Of a DNA stretch of 64,000 nt, positions 1 to 8,733 are shown one piece after another. The notes beneath the pieces were generated by a model that was given only the letters and a program-made list of their open reading frames with translations, made no database searches and was not told where the DNA came from. A program made the translations under genes and the position numbers. Within the stretch, counting starts at the first letter, position 1; each line of letters starts with the position of its first letter. Origin of the DNA: JBBPZA01 sp963797015 (lineage in GTDB: Bacteria > Actinomycetota > Thermoleophilia > Solirubrobacterales > Solirubrobacteraceae); the NCBI GenBank assembly GCA_963797015.1, contig CAWCNV010000001.1, forward strand, positions 930,001 through 994,000, in the 5' to 3' direction.

Positions 1-486
1 CGCACGCGCGAGCTGCAAGCGGCGCTCGGCCTGCTCGGCGCCGCAGAAGCCGTCGAGCACGTCGAGCTGGGCGGACGCAAGCGTGAGCCGGCGGTGCTCG
101 TGCTGGCCGTAGAAGGCGAGCAGCGCCTCGCCCGCTTCGCGCAGGTCGGCCGCGCCCGCGGAGCGGCCTCCGAGGTAGGCGCGCGTCCGCCCCTCGGCGG
201 TGACGCGGCGGGCGAGCACGAGCTCCTCGGCGCCGGCGGGCAGGCGCTCGCCGAGCGCCTCGCGCAGCACTTCGGGGAGCTCGAACACCCCCTCGACGTA
301 GGCCTCGGGCGCCCCCGGACGCACGATCCCCGCCCGCGCGCGGCCCCCGAGCAGCAGGTCGAGCGCGTGGGCGAGCACGGTCTTGCCCGCGCCGGTCTCG
401 CCGGTGAGCACGTTCAGCCCGGGCGCGAGCGCCAGCTCGGCCCGCTCGATGAGCAGCAGGTTCTCGACGCGCAGCTCCAGCAACAT
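1..486 (-). CDS. recN: DNA repair protein RecN, N-terminal part (runs off the window)
   Basis: RecN is an SMC-like ATPase that acts at double-strand breaks during recombinational repair. The 162 visible residues begin MLLELRVENLLLIERAEL and contain the Walker A loop GETGAGKT at about residues 29-36. The family-typical stretch FYGQHEHRRLT lies near residue 130. The ATG at 484-486 is the natural start because the conserved N-terminus begins there. The coiled coil and C-terminal ATPase half lie beyond position 1. It follows nadK on the same strand after about 90 bp, the usual nadK-recN order in actinobacteria. Confidence 0.93.
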   Translation of the reverse strand, partial: MLLELRVENLLLIERAELALAPGLNVLTGETGAGKTVLAHALDLLLGGRARAGIVRPGAPEAYVEGVFELPEVLREALGERLPAGAEELVLARRVTAEGRTRAYLGGRSAGAADLREAGEALLAFYGQHEHRRLTLASAQLDVLDGFCGAEQAERRLQLARA

Positions 487-579
487 GGGCCACGGTCTAG
501 CAGCGGTCCCCGACGGACCAGGCCCCCCCGGGCGTGCGGGCCAGGCCCCCCGTGCGTGCGGACCAGCCCCCGGTGCGCG

Positions 580-1446
580 TTATGACGCGAGGCGTCCGAA
601 CTTCTGGCGCAGACGGTGGTAGAAGCTCGATCCCGGGAGCTGCGCGAGCGCCGCCTGGCCGTCGACGAAGCGCAGCTCGAGCGCCTCGCCCGCGGCCAGC
701 GAGCCCGCCGGGCGCCCGTCGACCGAGACCTGCACCCACTCGCCGCGCGAGACGTTGCGCAGGGTCAGGACGTCGTCCGGGGCGACCACCAGCGCGCGGG
801 CGGTGAGCGAGTGCGGCGAGATGAACGACACGGCGTAGCCCTCCACCCCCCAGGCCAGGACCGGGCCGCCGTTGGCAAGGTTGTAGCCGGTGGAACCCGC
901 CGCCGTGGCGACGACCAGGCCGTCGCAGCGCACGCGGCCCACCTCCTCGTCGCCGATCGCATACGCCAGGTTCGCGACCCGACCGTCGGAGCGGCGATGC
1001 AGCGAGACGTCGTTGATGGCGTCGGCCGGCTGGCCGCCCTCCTTGCGGATCACGGGCAGGCGCATGACCTCGAAGTCGCCGGCGAACGCACGCTCGAAGC
1101 CCGGGTCGCACTCGTCGGGATCGATCGTGGCCAGGAAGCCGATCTCGCCGAAGTTCACCGCGAAGACCGGGACGTCCGTGCCGACGTAGCCGCGCAGCGC
1201 GCGCAGGATCGTCCCGTCGCCGCCGAGCACGATGCACAGGTCCACCTCCTGTGAGAGCTCCGCCTCGAGGACCATGCCCTCGGCCGGCGTGAGCCCGTGC
1301 TTGGCGGTCTCGGTCGAGTCGAAGCGCAGGACGACGCCCTCCCGCGCCGCGACCTCGCGCAGCAGCGCGAGCGCCTCGGCCGTCTCCTGCGGGCGCTGGT
1401 GGGTGAGCACGGTGGCCGCGCGCGGCCGCGCGGGGGCGTTGGTCAC
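580..1446 (-). CDS. nadK: NAD kinase
   Basis: It phosphorylates NAD to NADP with ATP or polyphosphate in the cytoplasm. The 288-residue protein has the signature GGDGTILRA, the NDVSLHR segment and the substrate-binding run DGLVVATAAGSTGYNLANGG, all in family order. The open frame extends far upstream, but that part is a shadow of tlyA. The GTG at 1444-1446 is chosen because it overlaps the tlyA stop in a GTGA and gives a family-length protein. This overlap implies translational coupling to tlyA. Confidence 0.95.
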   Translation of the reverse strand: MTNAPARPRAATVLTHQRPQETAEALALLREVAAREGVVLRFDSTETAKHGLTPAEGMVLEAELSQEVDLCIVLGGDGTILRALRGYVGTDVPVFAVNFGEIGFLATIDPDECDPGFERAFAGDFEVMRLPVIRKEGGQPADAINDVSLHRRSDGRVANLAYAIGDEEVGRVRCDGLVVATAAGSTGYNLANGGPVLAWGVEGYAVSFISPHSLTARALVVAPDDVLTLRNVSRGEWVQVSVDGRPAGSLAAGEALELRFVDGQAALAQLPGSSFYHRLRQKFGRLAS

Positions 1447-2285
1447 CGCGGGCTCCCGGACGGGCGGCCCGCGGGCAAACGGTCTGCGGCCGGCGGGCCC
1501 TCCACCTCCGCCGCGGCGGCCTCCAGGTCCTCGACCTCCCCGGCCCGGCCGGCCTCGGCCAGATGCACGAAGGTCTCGAGGTTGCCCTTCGGGCCCGGGA
1601 GGCCCGAGGACGCGAACCCGAGCACGGCCGCGCCCTCGCGGCGAGCATGGGCGGCGACGCGCACCAGCGCATCGAGGCGGGCGGCGGGATCGCGCACCAC
1701 CCCGCCCTTTCCGACCCGCTCGCGCCCGACCTCGAACTGCGGCTTGACCATGGCCAGGACGTCCCGGCGCGGGGCCGCGCACCCGAGCACGGGCCTCAGC
1801 ACCTTCGTCAGCGAGATGAACGAGACGTCGATCGCGATCAGGTCCGGGCGCCAGGGCAGGTCGCCGGGCGATAGCGAGCGGGCGTTGCGGCGCTCGATCA
1901 CGGTCACGCGGGAATCGTTGCGAAGCGTCCAGTCGAGCTCCCCGTAGGCGACGTCGAGAGCGATCACTGCGGCGGCACCCCGCCGCAGCAGGCAATCGGT
2001 GAAGCCCCCGGTCGACGCCCCGACGTCCAGGCAGCGACGCCCGCGGGCGTCGACTCCCAGCGCGTCGAGCGCCGCCGCGAGCTTGCGCCCCCCGCGCGAG
2101 ACGTAGGCGGCCGGGGCGGAGACGTCGAGCTCGACATCTCCGTTCACGAGCTGGCCCGGCTTGCTGGCGCGCCGGCGCCCGGGGCCGACCAGCACCTCAC
2201 CGGCCATGACGGAGGCCGCCGCCTGGCTGCGCGTGGGAAACAGTCCCCGCTCGGCGAGGAGCGCATCGAGCCTGACCCTGGACAC
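1443..2285 (-). CDS. tlyA: TlyA family rRNA (cytidine-2'-O)-methyltransferase / hemolysin-like
   Basis: Family members methylate ribose 2'-O positions of rRNA (in mycobacteria 16S C1409 and 23S C1920). The 280-residue protein starts with an S4 RNA-binding domain (VRLDALLAERGLFPTRSQAA), followed by an FtsJ-type Rossmann fold with the SAM motif CLDVGASTGGFTDCLL near residue 85 and the MVKPQFE motif further on. The frame stays open upstream to 2432, but the extra residues are low-complexity and would overlap the divergent gene at 2334, so the GTG at 2283-2285 is preferred. It lies directly upstream of nadK. Confidence 0.92.
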   Translation of the reverse strand: MSRVRLDALLAERGLFPTRSQAAASVMAGEVLVGPGRRRASKPGQLVNGDVELDVSAPAAYVSRGGRKLAAALDALGVDARGRRCLDVGASTGGFTDCLLRRGAAAVIALDVAYGELDWTLRNDSRVTVIERRNARSLSPGDLPWRPDLIAIDVSFISLTKVLRPVLGCAAPRRDVLAMVKPQFEVGRERVGKGGVVRDPAARLDALVRVAAHARREGAAVLGFASSGLPGPKGNLETFVHLAEAGRAGEVEDLEAAAAEVEGPPAADRLPAGRPSGSPR

Positions 2286-2333
2286 GGGCGAAAAGCTCGC
2301 ACAATCGGCGACCTGCTTCCATGTGGCGCTCCG

Positions 2334-2585
2334 ATGCCAGCGCCGCGACGCGTCCCCGCCAGAGTCGTCGAGACGGCCCGCCGGATCCGCTGGGTCTACG
2401 TCCTGGAGGTCGCACGCTGGCTCTACGACCACGGCCGCGACAGCTGGGATCGCCTCTCCCCCCGCGAGCGCCAGGAGCTCGGCCGCATCGTCCGAGAGAG
2501 CCGCGGGCGCCCGGGCAGCATCACCCGCTCCGAGCGCGAGGAGCTGCGCCGGATCGTGGCCAAGGCGCTCGGCTTCGGCGGGTAG
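2334..2585 (+). CDS. Small conserved-looking hypothetical protein
   Basis: The 83-residue basic, helix-rich protein starts MPAPRRVPARVVETARRI and ends in KALGFGG. It has no signal peptide or membrane segment, and I do not recognise a named family. The charge pattern (WDRLSPRERQELGRIVRESRGR) and normal codon use support a real gene. It is divergent from tlyA with 48 bp between the starts, and a strong hairpin follows its stop. I infer a nucleic-acid- or ribosome-associated role only from its basic character. Confidence 0.7.
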   Translation: MPAPRRVPARVVETARRIRWVYVLEVARWLYDHGRDSWDRLSPRERQELGRIVRESRGRPGSITRSEREELRRIVAKALGFGG

Positions 2586-2603
2586 CGGCCCCCTTCCTCA
2601 AAA

Positions 2604-2631
2604 GGAACGGCCCGCCGAGGCGGGCCGTTCC
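2604..2631. terminator. Strong hairpin between convergent genes
   Basis: Positions 2604-2616 are perfectly complementary to 2619-2631 (13 bp, very short loop). Read on the minus strand, the hairpin is followed by a short run of T (the AAAA at 2600-2603 on the plus strand), so it looks like an intrinsic terminator for the minus-strand gene ending at 2683. It may also stop transcription from the plus-strand gene ending at 2585. Confidence 0.8.
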
Positions 2632-2682
2632 GAGGGAGGAGAGATGTTGCTATGTGATGGGGTGTTTGGGAGTAAGAGGGGG

Positions 2683-3027
2683 TCAGGCGGCCACGCTGTA
2701 GCGGGTCACGAGGTTGAGCGCGAGCTGCGCCAGGGCGGCGGTGGCGAAGATCAGCATCGCGACCGGCTCGCCGGCGATCCCGAGCGCCACACCCGCGGCC
2801 ACGAGCGCGAACGCGAGCGCCCAGTCGTTCTCGTACTGGGCGCGCACGGGGGCCGACTCGACCGCCTTGGCGAAGGCGAGCCCGACGATCACGGCGCCTG
2901 CGACGGCTGCGACGACCGCGGCCGAGATGGGCAGGCCCACCGCGACGGGGACGGCGGCGAGCCCGAGGCCCAGCACGAGCTGGTAGGCCCCGTGCACCGG
3001 CAGGGAGATGAGCCTGAAGTTGGTCAT
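2683..3027 (-). CDS. Small integral membrane protein
   Basis: The 114-residue protein consists almost wholly of four hydrophobic segments separated by short loops. A charged stretch (AKAVESAPVRAQYENDW) lies near the middle. The ATG at 3025-3027 gives a clean membrane protein starting MTNFRLISLPVHGAYQLV. Upstream in-frame residues are low-complexity. I do not recognise the family. It lies 98 bp downstream of dxs on the same strand, so it may be co-transcribed with the isoprenoid genes, and it is followed by the terminator at 2604-2631. Confidence 0.72.
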   Translation of the reverse strand: MTNFRLISLPVHGAYQLVLGLGLAAVPVAVGLPISAAVVAAVAGAVIVGLAFAKAVESAPVRAQYENDWALAFALVAAGVALGIAGEPVAMLIFATAALAQLALNLVTRYSVAA

Positions 3028-3124
3028 GGCCACATCCAGACTGGCAGGGCCTCCGCGAGGGCCTGTGAGGTCGCGCACACGTCGCCGTGCAGACCAGCCT
3101 CGACGTCAGCAGACGCCCTCCCGG

Positions 3125-5056
3125 TCAGGCCAGCGCGGAGCGCGGCTCGAGGACCGCCGCCTCGATCCGCTCGGCGATGCGAGCGCCGGTGAAGCCGACC
3201 TCCTTGTGGAGCAGCGCCGGCTTGCCGTGCGTCACGTAGCGATCGGGTAGCCCGAAGCGCAGGATGCGAGGGGCCGCCCCGCCCTCGGACAGCGTCTCCC
3301 ACACGGCGCTCCCGAAGCCGCCCGCGAGCACGCCCTCCTCCACGGTCACCAGCAGGTCGTGCTCGGCCGCGAGCTGGGCCATCAGGCCCGCGTCGATCGG
3401 CTTGGCGAAGCGCGCGTCGGCCACCGTGACCTCGAGGCCGTTGGCGCTCAGCAGCTCGGCCGCCTCGAGCGACTTGCCGACGCCCGTGCCGTAGCCCACG
3501 AGGGCCACGCGCTCCCCCTCGCGCAGGATCTCCCCCGTGCCGATCTCGATCGGCGAGGGCTTCGACGGCAGCGGCACGCCCTCGGCGTTGCCGCGCGGGT
3601 AGCGCAGCGCAATGGGCCCTTCTTCGTGGAGCACGGCGGTGTGCAGCATGTCGACGAGCATGGCCTCGTCCCGCGGCGCCATCAGCGTGATGTTGGGCAG
3701 GCAGCGCAGGTAGGCGATGTCGAACGCGCCGTGGTGAGTCGGGCCGTCGTCGCCGACCAGCCCCGCGCGGTCCATCGCGAATACGACGTTGAGCCGCTGC
3801 AGGCAGACGTCATGGACGATCTGGTCGAAGGCCCTCTGCAGGAAGGTCGAGTAGATGGCGCACACCGGCTTGGCGCCCTGCAGCGCGAGCCCGGCGGCGA
3901 ACAGGACCGCGTTCTGCTCGGCGATCCCAACGTCGAAGTAGTGCTCGGGCTCGGCCTTCTGGAGGATGTTCAGGCCGGTACCGGAGTTCATCGCGGCGGT
4001 GATCCCGATCACGCGGCGGTCGCGGCGGACCTCCTCGACGATCGCGTTCCCGAACACGGTCGTGTACTGCGGGGGAGGAGCGGGCTTGCTCGTCGCGGCC
4101 TTGGATGCAGTCGGTGCGCCGTTGAGGATCGACTTCGGCTTCGCCGCATGCCACTTCTCCATCCCCTCGAGGCCGCCGTCCTCGGCCGGCGAGAAGCCCT
4201 TGCCCTTGACCGTCGCGCAGTGGACGACGACCGGGCGCTCGGCGTCCAGCGCGTCGCCGATCGCCTTGCGCAGCGCGCGCACGTCGTGGCCGTCGACGAC
4301 GCCGACGTAGGCCCAGTCGAGCTCCTCCCACCACAGCCCCGGCGCCCAGAACGCCTTGATCGACTCCTTGAGCTGCGGGCCCAGGCGCTCGAAGGCCGCC
4401 CCGATCCCCGCCGGCAGCCGCGACAGCCCGCCCTCCACGCCCTCGCGCGCGTGCCACAGCGTGGGGTTGAGCCGCACGCGGTTGAAATAGCGCGACAGCG
4501 CTCCGACGTTGGGCGCGATCGACATCCCGTTGTCGTTGAGGACGACCACCAGCGGCGTCCCGAGGCCGCCCGCGAGGTGGATGGCCTCGAAGGCGACCCC
4601 GCCAGTCATCGCACCGTCGCCGATGACCGCGACCACGCGCCCGTCGAGCCCCTGGCCGTGGCGCATGGCCTCGGTGAGGCCCACTCCGTACCCGATCGAG
4701 GTCGACGCATGCCCCGCGCCCATGATGTCGTGCTCGGACTCGGCGATCGAGCAGAACGGCGCGAGCCCCTCGTACTGGCGGATCGTCCCGAGCGCATCGC
4801 GGCGGCCGGTGAGCACCTTGTGCGGGTAGGCCTGGTGGCCGACGTCCCACAGGATCTTGTCGCGCGGGGAGTCGAGCAGCGAGTGAAGCGCGACGGCGAG
4901 CTCGCAGGTGCCCAGGTTGGCGCCGAAGTGCCCGCCGATCTCCCCCACCGTGTCGATGATGTGCTCGCGGACCTCCTGGGCGACCTGGTCGAGCTCGTCC
5001 TCGGACAGCGCGTGGAGGTCCTGGGGCCGGTCGATGCGGGGAAGGATCGGTGTCAT
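3125..5056 (-). CDS. dxs: 1-deoxy-D-xylulose-5-phosphate synthase
   Basis: Dxs condenses pyruvate and glyceraldehyde-3-phosphate in the first step of the MEP isoprenoid pathway, using thiamine diphosphate. The 643-residue length is typical. Visible marks are the thiamine/Mg motif GDGAMTGG near residue 147, the pocket segment HGAFDIAYLRC after VGDDGPTHHG, and the C-terminal transketolase domain (FGLPDRYVTHG). Its ATG overlaps the ispA stop in an ATGA, which couples precursor supply to prenyl chain synthesis. Confidence 0.97.
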   Translation of the reverse strand: MTPILPRIDRPQDLHALSEDELDQVAQEVREHIIDTVGEIGGHFGANLGTCELAVALHSLLDSPRDKILWDVGHQAYPHKVLTGRRDALGTIRQYEGLAPFCSIAESEHDIMGAGHASTSIGYGVGLTEAMRHGQGLDGRVVAVIGDGAMTGGVAFEAIHLAGGLGTPLVVVLNDNGMSIAPNVGALSRYFNRVRLNPTLWHAREGVEGGLSRLPAGIGAAFERLGPQLKESIKAFWAPGLWWEELDWAYVGVVDGHDVRALRKAIGDALDAERPVVVHCATVKGKGFSPAEDGGLEGMEKWHAAKPKSILNGAPTASKAATSKPAPPPQYTTVFGNAIVEEVRRDRRVIGITAAMNSGTGLNILQKAEPEHYFDVGIAEQNAVLFAAGLALQGAKPVCAIYSTFLQRAFDQIVHDVCLQRLNVVFAMDRAGLVGDDGPTHHGAFDIAYLRCLPNITLMAPRDEAMLVDMLHTAVLHEEGPIALRYPRGNAEGVPLPSKPSPIEIGTGEILREGERVALVGYGTGVGKSLEAAELLSANGLEVTVADARFAKPIDAGLMAQLAAEHDLLVTVEEGVLAGGFGSAVWETLSEGGAAPRILRFGLPDRYVTHGKPALLHKEVGFTGARIAERIEAAVLEPRSALA

Positions 5057-5940
5057 GACGTCCGGGTGTAGATGAAGTCCGTCACCTGCTCGAGCTCGCT
5101 CGCGCCCTGCGGTGCCGCGCCGGCCAGCGTCTCACGCGCCTTGCGGTGGCAGTCTGCCGCCAGCTCCCGCGCCCCATCAAGCCCGAACTCAGTCACGTAG
5201 GTTCGCCTTCCGTGCCGCTCGTCACTGCCCTGCGGCTTGCCCAGCGCGTCCTCCGTGCCGGTCACGTCGAGGATGTCGTCGACGATCTGGAAGAGAACTC
5301 CGAGCTCGGCCGCGTAGCGGCGAAAGCGTAGCGTGGCGGCAGCGTCCATCCCGACCAACTCGAGTACGCACGCCACGGCAGCCCCGATCAGGCGGCCGGT
5401 CTTGAGCTCGTGCAGCCGCCGCAGCCCGTCGGGACCCGGCGGCGCGGTGCCCGCGACGTCGATGTACTGACCGCCGACCATGCCGGTGACGCCGGTGGCG
5501 GCGGCCAGCTCGCGAGCCGCGCCGATCACCCGCTCGGGGGCGCCCTCCTGCTCTGAGAGCAGCAGGCCGAATGCCTCGGCGTAGAGCGCGTCGCCGGCGA
5601 GGATCGCCACGTCCTCGCCGAACTTGACGTGGCACGTGGGCCGGCCGCGCCGCAGCTCGTCGTCGTCCATCGCCGGGAGGTCGTCGTGGATCAGCGAGTA
5701 GGTGTGGACGAGCTCGAGCGCGGCGGCGAGCGGCATCACCACGGACGGGTCGCGCCCGAGCGCGCGCGCCGTGGCCAGCGCGATCACCGGGCGCACGCGC
5801 TTGCCCCCGGCGAGCAGGCTGTAGCGCATCGCCTCCTCCAGCCCACGCGTCGCCGGCTCGCAGCGGAAGCGCAGCTCGCCGAGGTAGCGCTCGACGTCGT
5901 CGCGCAGCGCGTCCGGGTAGACGGGCGCGCCGACGCTCAC
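5053..5940 (-). CDS. ispA: Polyprenyl (geranylgeranyl/farnesyl) diphosphate synthase
   Basis: It is a head-to-tail prenyltransferase that elongates allylic diphosphates with IPP. The 295-residue all-helical protein has the first aspartate-rich motif DDLPAMDDD near residue 85, a lysine/arginine motif GGKRVRP before it, and the second Asp-rich motif DDILD near residue 225. Chain length cannot be fixed from sequence alone. The GTG at 5938-5940 overlaps the xseB stop (GTGA). The longer in-frame extension is an xseB shadow. It sits directly before dxs. Confidence 0.92.
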   Translation of the reverse strand: MSVGAPVYPDALRDDVERYLGELRFRCEPATRGLEEAMRYSLLAGGKRVRPVIALATARALGRDPSVVMPLAAALELVHTYSLIHDDLPAMDDDELRRGRPTCHVKFGEDVAILAGDALYAEAFGLLLSEQEGAPERVIGAARELAAATGVTGMVGGQYIDVAGTAPPGPDGLRRLHELKTGRLIGAAVACVLELVGMDAAATLRFRRYAAELGVLFQIVDDILDVTGTEDALGKPQGSDERHGRRTYVTEFGLDGARELAADCHRKARETLAGAAPQGASELEQVTDFIYTRTS

Positions 5941-6146
5941 AGCAGCTCGCCCTGGCCGGGCCGGATCTCGGGGCCGGCCTCGCGGACGAGGCGGTCGAGC
6001 TCCGAGCCGGCGAGCGCGGCCAGGCGCGCGCACTCCTCCACCAGCGCGGCGGCCTGCTCGCCGTCCAGCGCTCCGCCGCGCAGCTGCGCCGCCGCGTCGT
6101 CGAGCTTGCGGACCAGCTCGTCCAGGCTGTCGGCCCGGTCGCTCAC
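5937..6146 (-). CDS. xseB: Exodeoxyribonuclease VII small subunit
   Basis: XseB binds XseA to form the single-strand exonuclease ExoVII. The 69-residue helical protein (SLDELVRKLDDAAAQLRGG, then LVEECARLAALAGSELDRL) has the heptad pattern and length of the family. The GTG at 6144-6146 overlaps the nusB stop (GTGA), and its own stop overlaps the ispA start. The usual neighbour xseA is missing from this cluster and from the whole window. Small size makes the assignment less certain than for its neighbours. Confidence 0.75.
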   Translation of the reverse strand: MSDRADSLDELVRKLDDAAAQLRGGALDGEQAAALVEECARLAALAGSELDRLVREAGPEIRPGQGELL

Positions 6147-6547
6147 GTTGCCGGAGCGGTCCGCTCGCGGTACGCGGCGTCGAGGATCCCGTTCACGAAG
6201 CCGGGCGCCTCCGAGCCGCAGAACGTCTTGGCGATCTCCACCGCCTCGTCGATCGCGCCCTCGGCGGGGATCGGCTCGCGGTCGGCCACCAGCTCGGGAT
6301 GCAGCAGCTCGAGCAGCCCCACGCGCAGGATCGAGCGCTCCAGCGGGGCGATTCGCTCCAGCCGCCAGCCGGTCGCGTGCCGGCCGATCAGGTCGTCGAG
6401 CTCCTCGCGGTTGTCCTGGACCGCGTGCGCGAGCGCGCGCGTGAACGGCCGCGCGTCGCGCTCGAAGAGCTCGTCGAGCGGCCGGCCGGTGAGGTCGTGC
6501 TGGTAGAGCGCGAACACGGCCGCGCGGCGCTGGTCGCTCCTACGCAC
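6143..6547 (-). CDS. nusB: Transcription antitermination factor NusB
   Basis: NusB binds boxA RNA with NusE/S10 in rRNA antitermination complexes. The 134-residue protein shows the family N-terminus (RRSDQRRAAVFALYQHDL), the central ERIAPLERSILRVGLLEL motif and the C-terminal GFVNGILDAAY segment. The GTG at 6545-6547 overlaps the end of efp by 8 bp and gives a normal length. The longer open frame upstream is a shadow of efp. Confidence 0.95.
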   Translation of the reverse strand: MRRSDQRRAAVFALYQHDLTGRPLDELFERDARPFTRALAHAVQDNREELDDLIGRHATGWRLERIAPLERSILRVGLLELLHPELVADREPIPAEGAIDEAVEIAKTFCGSEAPGFVNGILDAAYRERTAPAT

Positions 6548-7100
6548 GCGACACGTATTCCCCCGAGCGGGTGTCCACGCGGACGCGGTCGCCGACGTCG
6601 ACGAACAGCGGCACGCGAACCGTGGCGCCCGTCTCGAGCGTCGCCGGCTTCTCGCCGCCACCGGACGCGGTGTCGCCGCGAAGCCCCGGCTCGGTCTCGG
6701 TGACCTCGAGGTCCACCGCGCTGGGCACGGCCACGTCGGAAGGCCGCTCGTCGATGAACAGCAGGTCGACCGCGTCGTTGGGCCGCGTCCAGCGCAGCGC
6801 CTCGCGCACGGCGTCCTCGGGGATCGCGAGCTGCTCGTAGGACTCGGAGTCCATGAAGTGGGCATCGGTGCCGTCGGCGTAGAGGAACTGCATCTTGCGC
6901 GACTCCGTGCGCACGGCACGGAACTTCTCACCCGCGCGGAAGGTCCGGTCGATGACCGCGCCGTCGGACGCGCGCCGCAGCTTGGTGCGCACGAACGCCC
7001 CGCCCTTCCCCGGCTTGACGTGCTGGAACTCGACCACTTTGAAGACCGTGCCGTCGACCTCGATGTGGTTGCCGTTCTTGAACTGGTTCGTGGAGATCAC
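6540..7100 (-). CDS. efp: Translation elongation factor P
   Basis: EF-P relieves ribosome stalling at proline stretches. The 186-residue protein has the KOW-like N-domain, two OB domains and the loop HVKPGKGGAF. Lys32 is at the tip, the residue that is modified in many bacteria. No epmA/epmB-like modification gene is nearby. It heads a run efp-nusB-xseB-ispA-dxs with overlapping stops and starts, and a hairpin 30 bp upstream of its start isolates it from the preceding gene. Confidence 0.97.
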   Translation of the reverse strand: MISTNQFKNGNHIEVDGTVFKVVEFQHVKPGKGGAFVRTKLRRASDGAVIDRTFRAGEKFRAVRTESRKMQFLYADGTDAHFMDSESYEQLAIPEDAVREALRWTRPNDAVDLLFIDERPSDVAVPSAVDLEVTETEPGLRGDTASGGGEKPATLETGATVRVPLFVDVGDRVRVDTRSGEYVSRA

Positions 7101-7128
7101 GGGCGCGCACCAGTGTAGGGACGCGGCG

Positions 7129-7156
7129 GGGACCGGCCGCCCCTGCGGCCGGTCCC
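7129..7156. terminator. 12-bp perfect hairpin upstream of efp
   Basis: Positions 7129-7140 pair exactly with 7145-7156 around a 4-base loop. It lies 35 bp downstream of the secreted-protein gene ending at 7191 and just before efp. There is no clear T tract, so it is a hairpin-only terminator or transcript end rather than a textbook intrinsic terminator. Confidence 0.6.
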
Positions 7157-7190
7157 GTCACACGCGCTGACGAACCGACGCGGCGGGCGG

Positions 7191-7577
7191 CTAACGGATC
7201 GTCAGCCCGGTCTTCGCCCGGCCGATCGTCGGGACGTCCGCGTCCTCGGCGAAGCACTTCTGGACGGCCTTGAGCGTGTACGTCCCCGCGGCCAGGTTCG
7301 GGACGCTGACGCCCTGCGAGAACGTCGACTGCGCGCCGTTGGTGAAGATGCTGCGGATCCGCGTGACCTCGCCGTTGCGGATCAGGTAGAGCTTGATCTT
7401 GTCCGGGCACTCCTGGGCGATGTCAAGGCCCCAGTTGCGACCCGAGACGATCACGTGCGTGCCGGGGTCCGCTGCCTTGGGCTTCACCTTGAGCACCGGG
7501 TTTGCCTCCCCGGCCATCGCTGGGCCGGTCGACAGTGCGAACGCCGCCGGAACGGCGAGCAGAGCGAGCTTGCGCAC
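7191..7577 (-). CDS. Small secreted protein of unknown function
   Basis: The 128-residue protein has a clear Sec signal peptide (MRKLALLAVPAAFALSTGPAMA, cleavage after AMA). The mature part is a likely beta-sandwich (VLKVKPKAADPGTHVIVSGRNWG, then AGTYTLKAVQKCF) with two cysteines that could form a disulfide. The fold suggests an IPT/TIG- or Ig-like domain, but this is inference. The GTG start at 7575-7577 has a strong AAGGAGGG about 10 bases upstream. It is a single transcription unit between hairpins and its own upstream region. Confidence 0.75.
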   Translation of the reverse strand: MRKLALLAVPAAFALSTGPAMAGEANPVLKVKPKAADPGTHVIVSGRNWGLDIAQECPDKIKLYLIRNGEVTRIRSIFTNGAQSTFSQGVSVPNLAAGTYTLKAVQKCFAEDADVPTIGRAKTGLTIR

Positions 7578-7650
7578 GACCCCTATCCCTCCTTGCTGGG
7601 TTGACGTCGAGGCGCGACCGTATCCGATGGACGCGCGCCCCGGGAATGAT

Positions 7651-8733
7651 TCAGGCCAGCACCTGCTCGACCTCGCGCTCGAGCGTCGCCACCAGCTCGG
7701 CGGCTCCGAGCTCGCGCGACATCGCGGCGGCCTGGCCGGCGAGGAGCAGCATGCGGTCGGCGTCCCCGCGCCGTGCGGCGGCGGCGTGGATCGGGCGCGT
7801 CCACGCGCCCTGGGGCCCGAACGGAAGCGGCTCGGCGAGCTCGCTCTCGAGCTCGCGGACGAATCGCGTACGGACCATCCGCGCGGCGCGCCCGGTGTAG
7901 GCGTCGGTGACCTGCGTCGAGATATCGGGAGCAGCCGCGACTGCGGCCTTCTGTGCGGGCGGGGCCGCGCTCTCCCGCGTGGAGAGGAAGGCGGTCCCCA
8001 TCCACACGGCCCCGGCGCCCAGCGCGAGCGCCGCGGCTATCCCGCGCCCGTCCATGATCCCGCCGGCCGCGAGCACGGGGATGTCGATGCGGTCGACCAT
8101 CTGGGGTACCAGCGCCATCGTTCCGACGAGCGAGTCGCGTGGACGGACGAGGAAGCTGCCGCGGTGGCCGCCGGCCTCGGCCCCCTGCGCGACGACCATG
8201 TCGACTCGTGCCTCCTCGAGCCAGACCGCCTCCTCGACCGACGTCGCCGTGCCGATCAGCGTCGCGCCGGCCTCGCGGACCGCGTCGAGCGGCGGCAGCC
8301 CGAAGGTGAAGCTGAAGACCGGCACGCGCTCCTGTGCCACGACCGCCACCTGCGCCTCGACCAGCGCGCGGTAGGACGGCGGCGGATTGGCACGCGGGTC
8401 GTCGGGCAGCTCGAGCTCGCGCAGGTGGCGGTGGAGCAGCAGCGCGACCTCCTCGATCGCCTCCGGTGTCGGCTCGGGCGGCTCGGCGGCCCAGGCGAAG
8501 AGGTTGACGCTGAACGGACGGTCGGTGCGCTCGCGGACCGCCCGGATCGCGTCGCGCAGGTCGTCCGGGGACAGCATCGCGGCGCCGAGCGAGCCGAGGC
8601 CGCCGGCCTCGGACACCGCGGCGACGAGCTCAGGGGTGGTCGCACCGGCCATCGGCGCCTGGACGATCGGCAGGCGGATCCCGAGCCGCTCGGTGACTGG
8701 TGTGGCGGGCCAGCGCACGCCGGCGTCAGCCAA
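7651..8733 (-). CDS. Nitronate monooxygenase family flavoprotein
   Basis: These FMN-dependent TIM barrels oxidise alkyl nitronates, and related members are enoyl reductases. The 360-residue protein begins with the phosphate-binding opening LGIRLPIVQAPMAG and carries the catalytic-histidine motif AQGAEAGGHRG near residue 190. The FMN phosphate segment AAGGIMDGRGIAAALALGA follows. It starts with TTG at 8731-8733 overlapping the peptidase stop, and a GTG at 8716-8718 is an alternative. Substrate cannot be told from sequence. Confidence 0.87.
   Translation of the reverse strand: MADAGVRWPATPVTERLGIRLPIVQAPMAGATTPELVAAVSEAGGLGSLGAAMLSPDDLRDAIRAVRERTDRPFSVNLFAWAAEPPEPTPEAIEEVALLLHRHLRELELPDDPRANPPPSYRALVEAQVAVVAQERVPVFSFTFGLPPLDAVREAGATLIGTATSVEEAVWLEEARVDMVVAQGAEAGGHRGSFLVRPRDSLVGTMALVPQMVDRIDIPVLAAGGIMDGRGIAAALALGAGAVWMGTAFLSTRESAAPPAQKAAVAAAPDISTQVTDAYTGRAARMVRTRFVRELESELAEPLPFGPQGAWTRPIHAAAARRGDADRMLLLAGQAAAMSRELGAAELVATLEREVEQVLA

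Noticed and set aside
3359..5071. Long plus-strand open frame opposite dxs.
   Set aside because: It is antisense to a clear dxs gene and has the Arg/Val/Asp-rich composition of GC-rich shadow frames.
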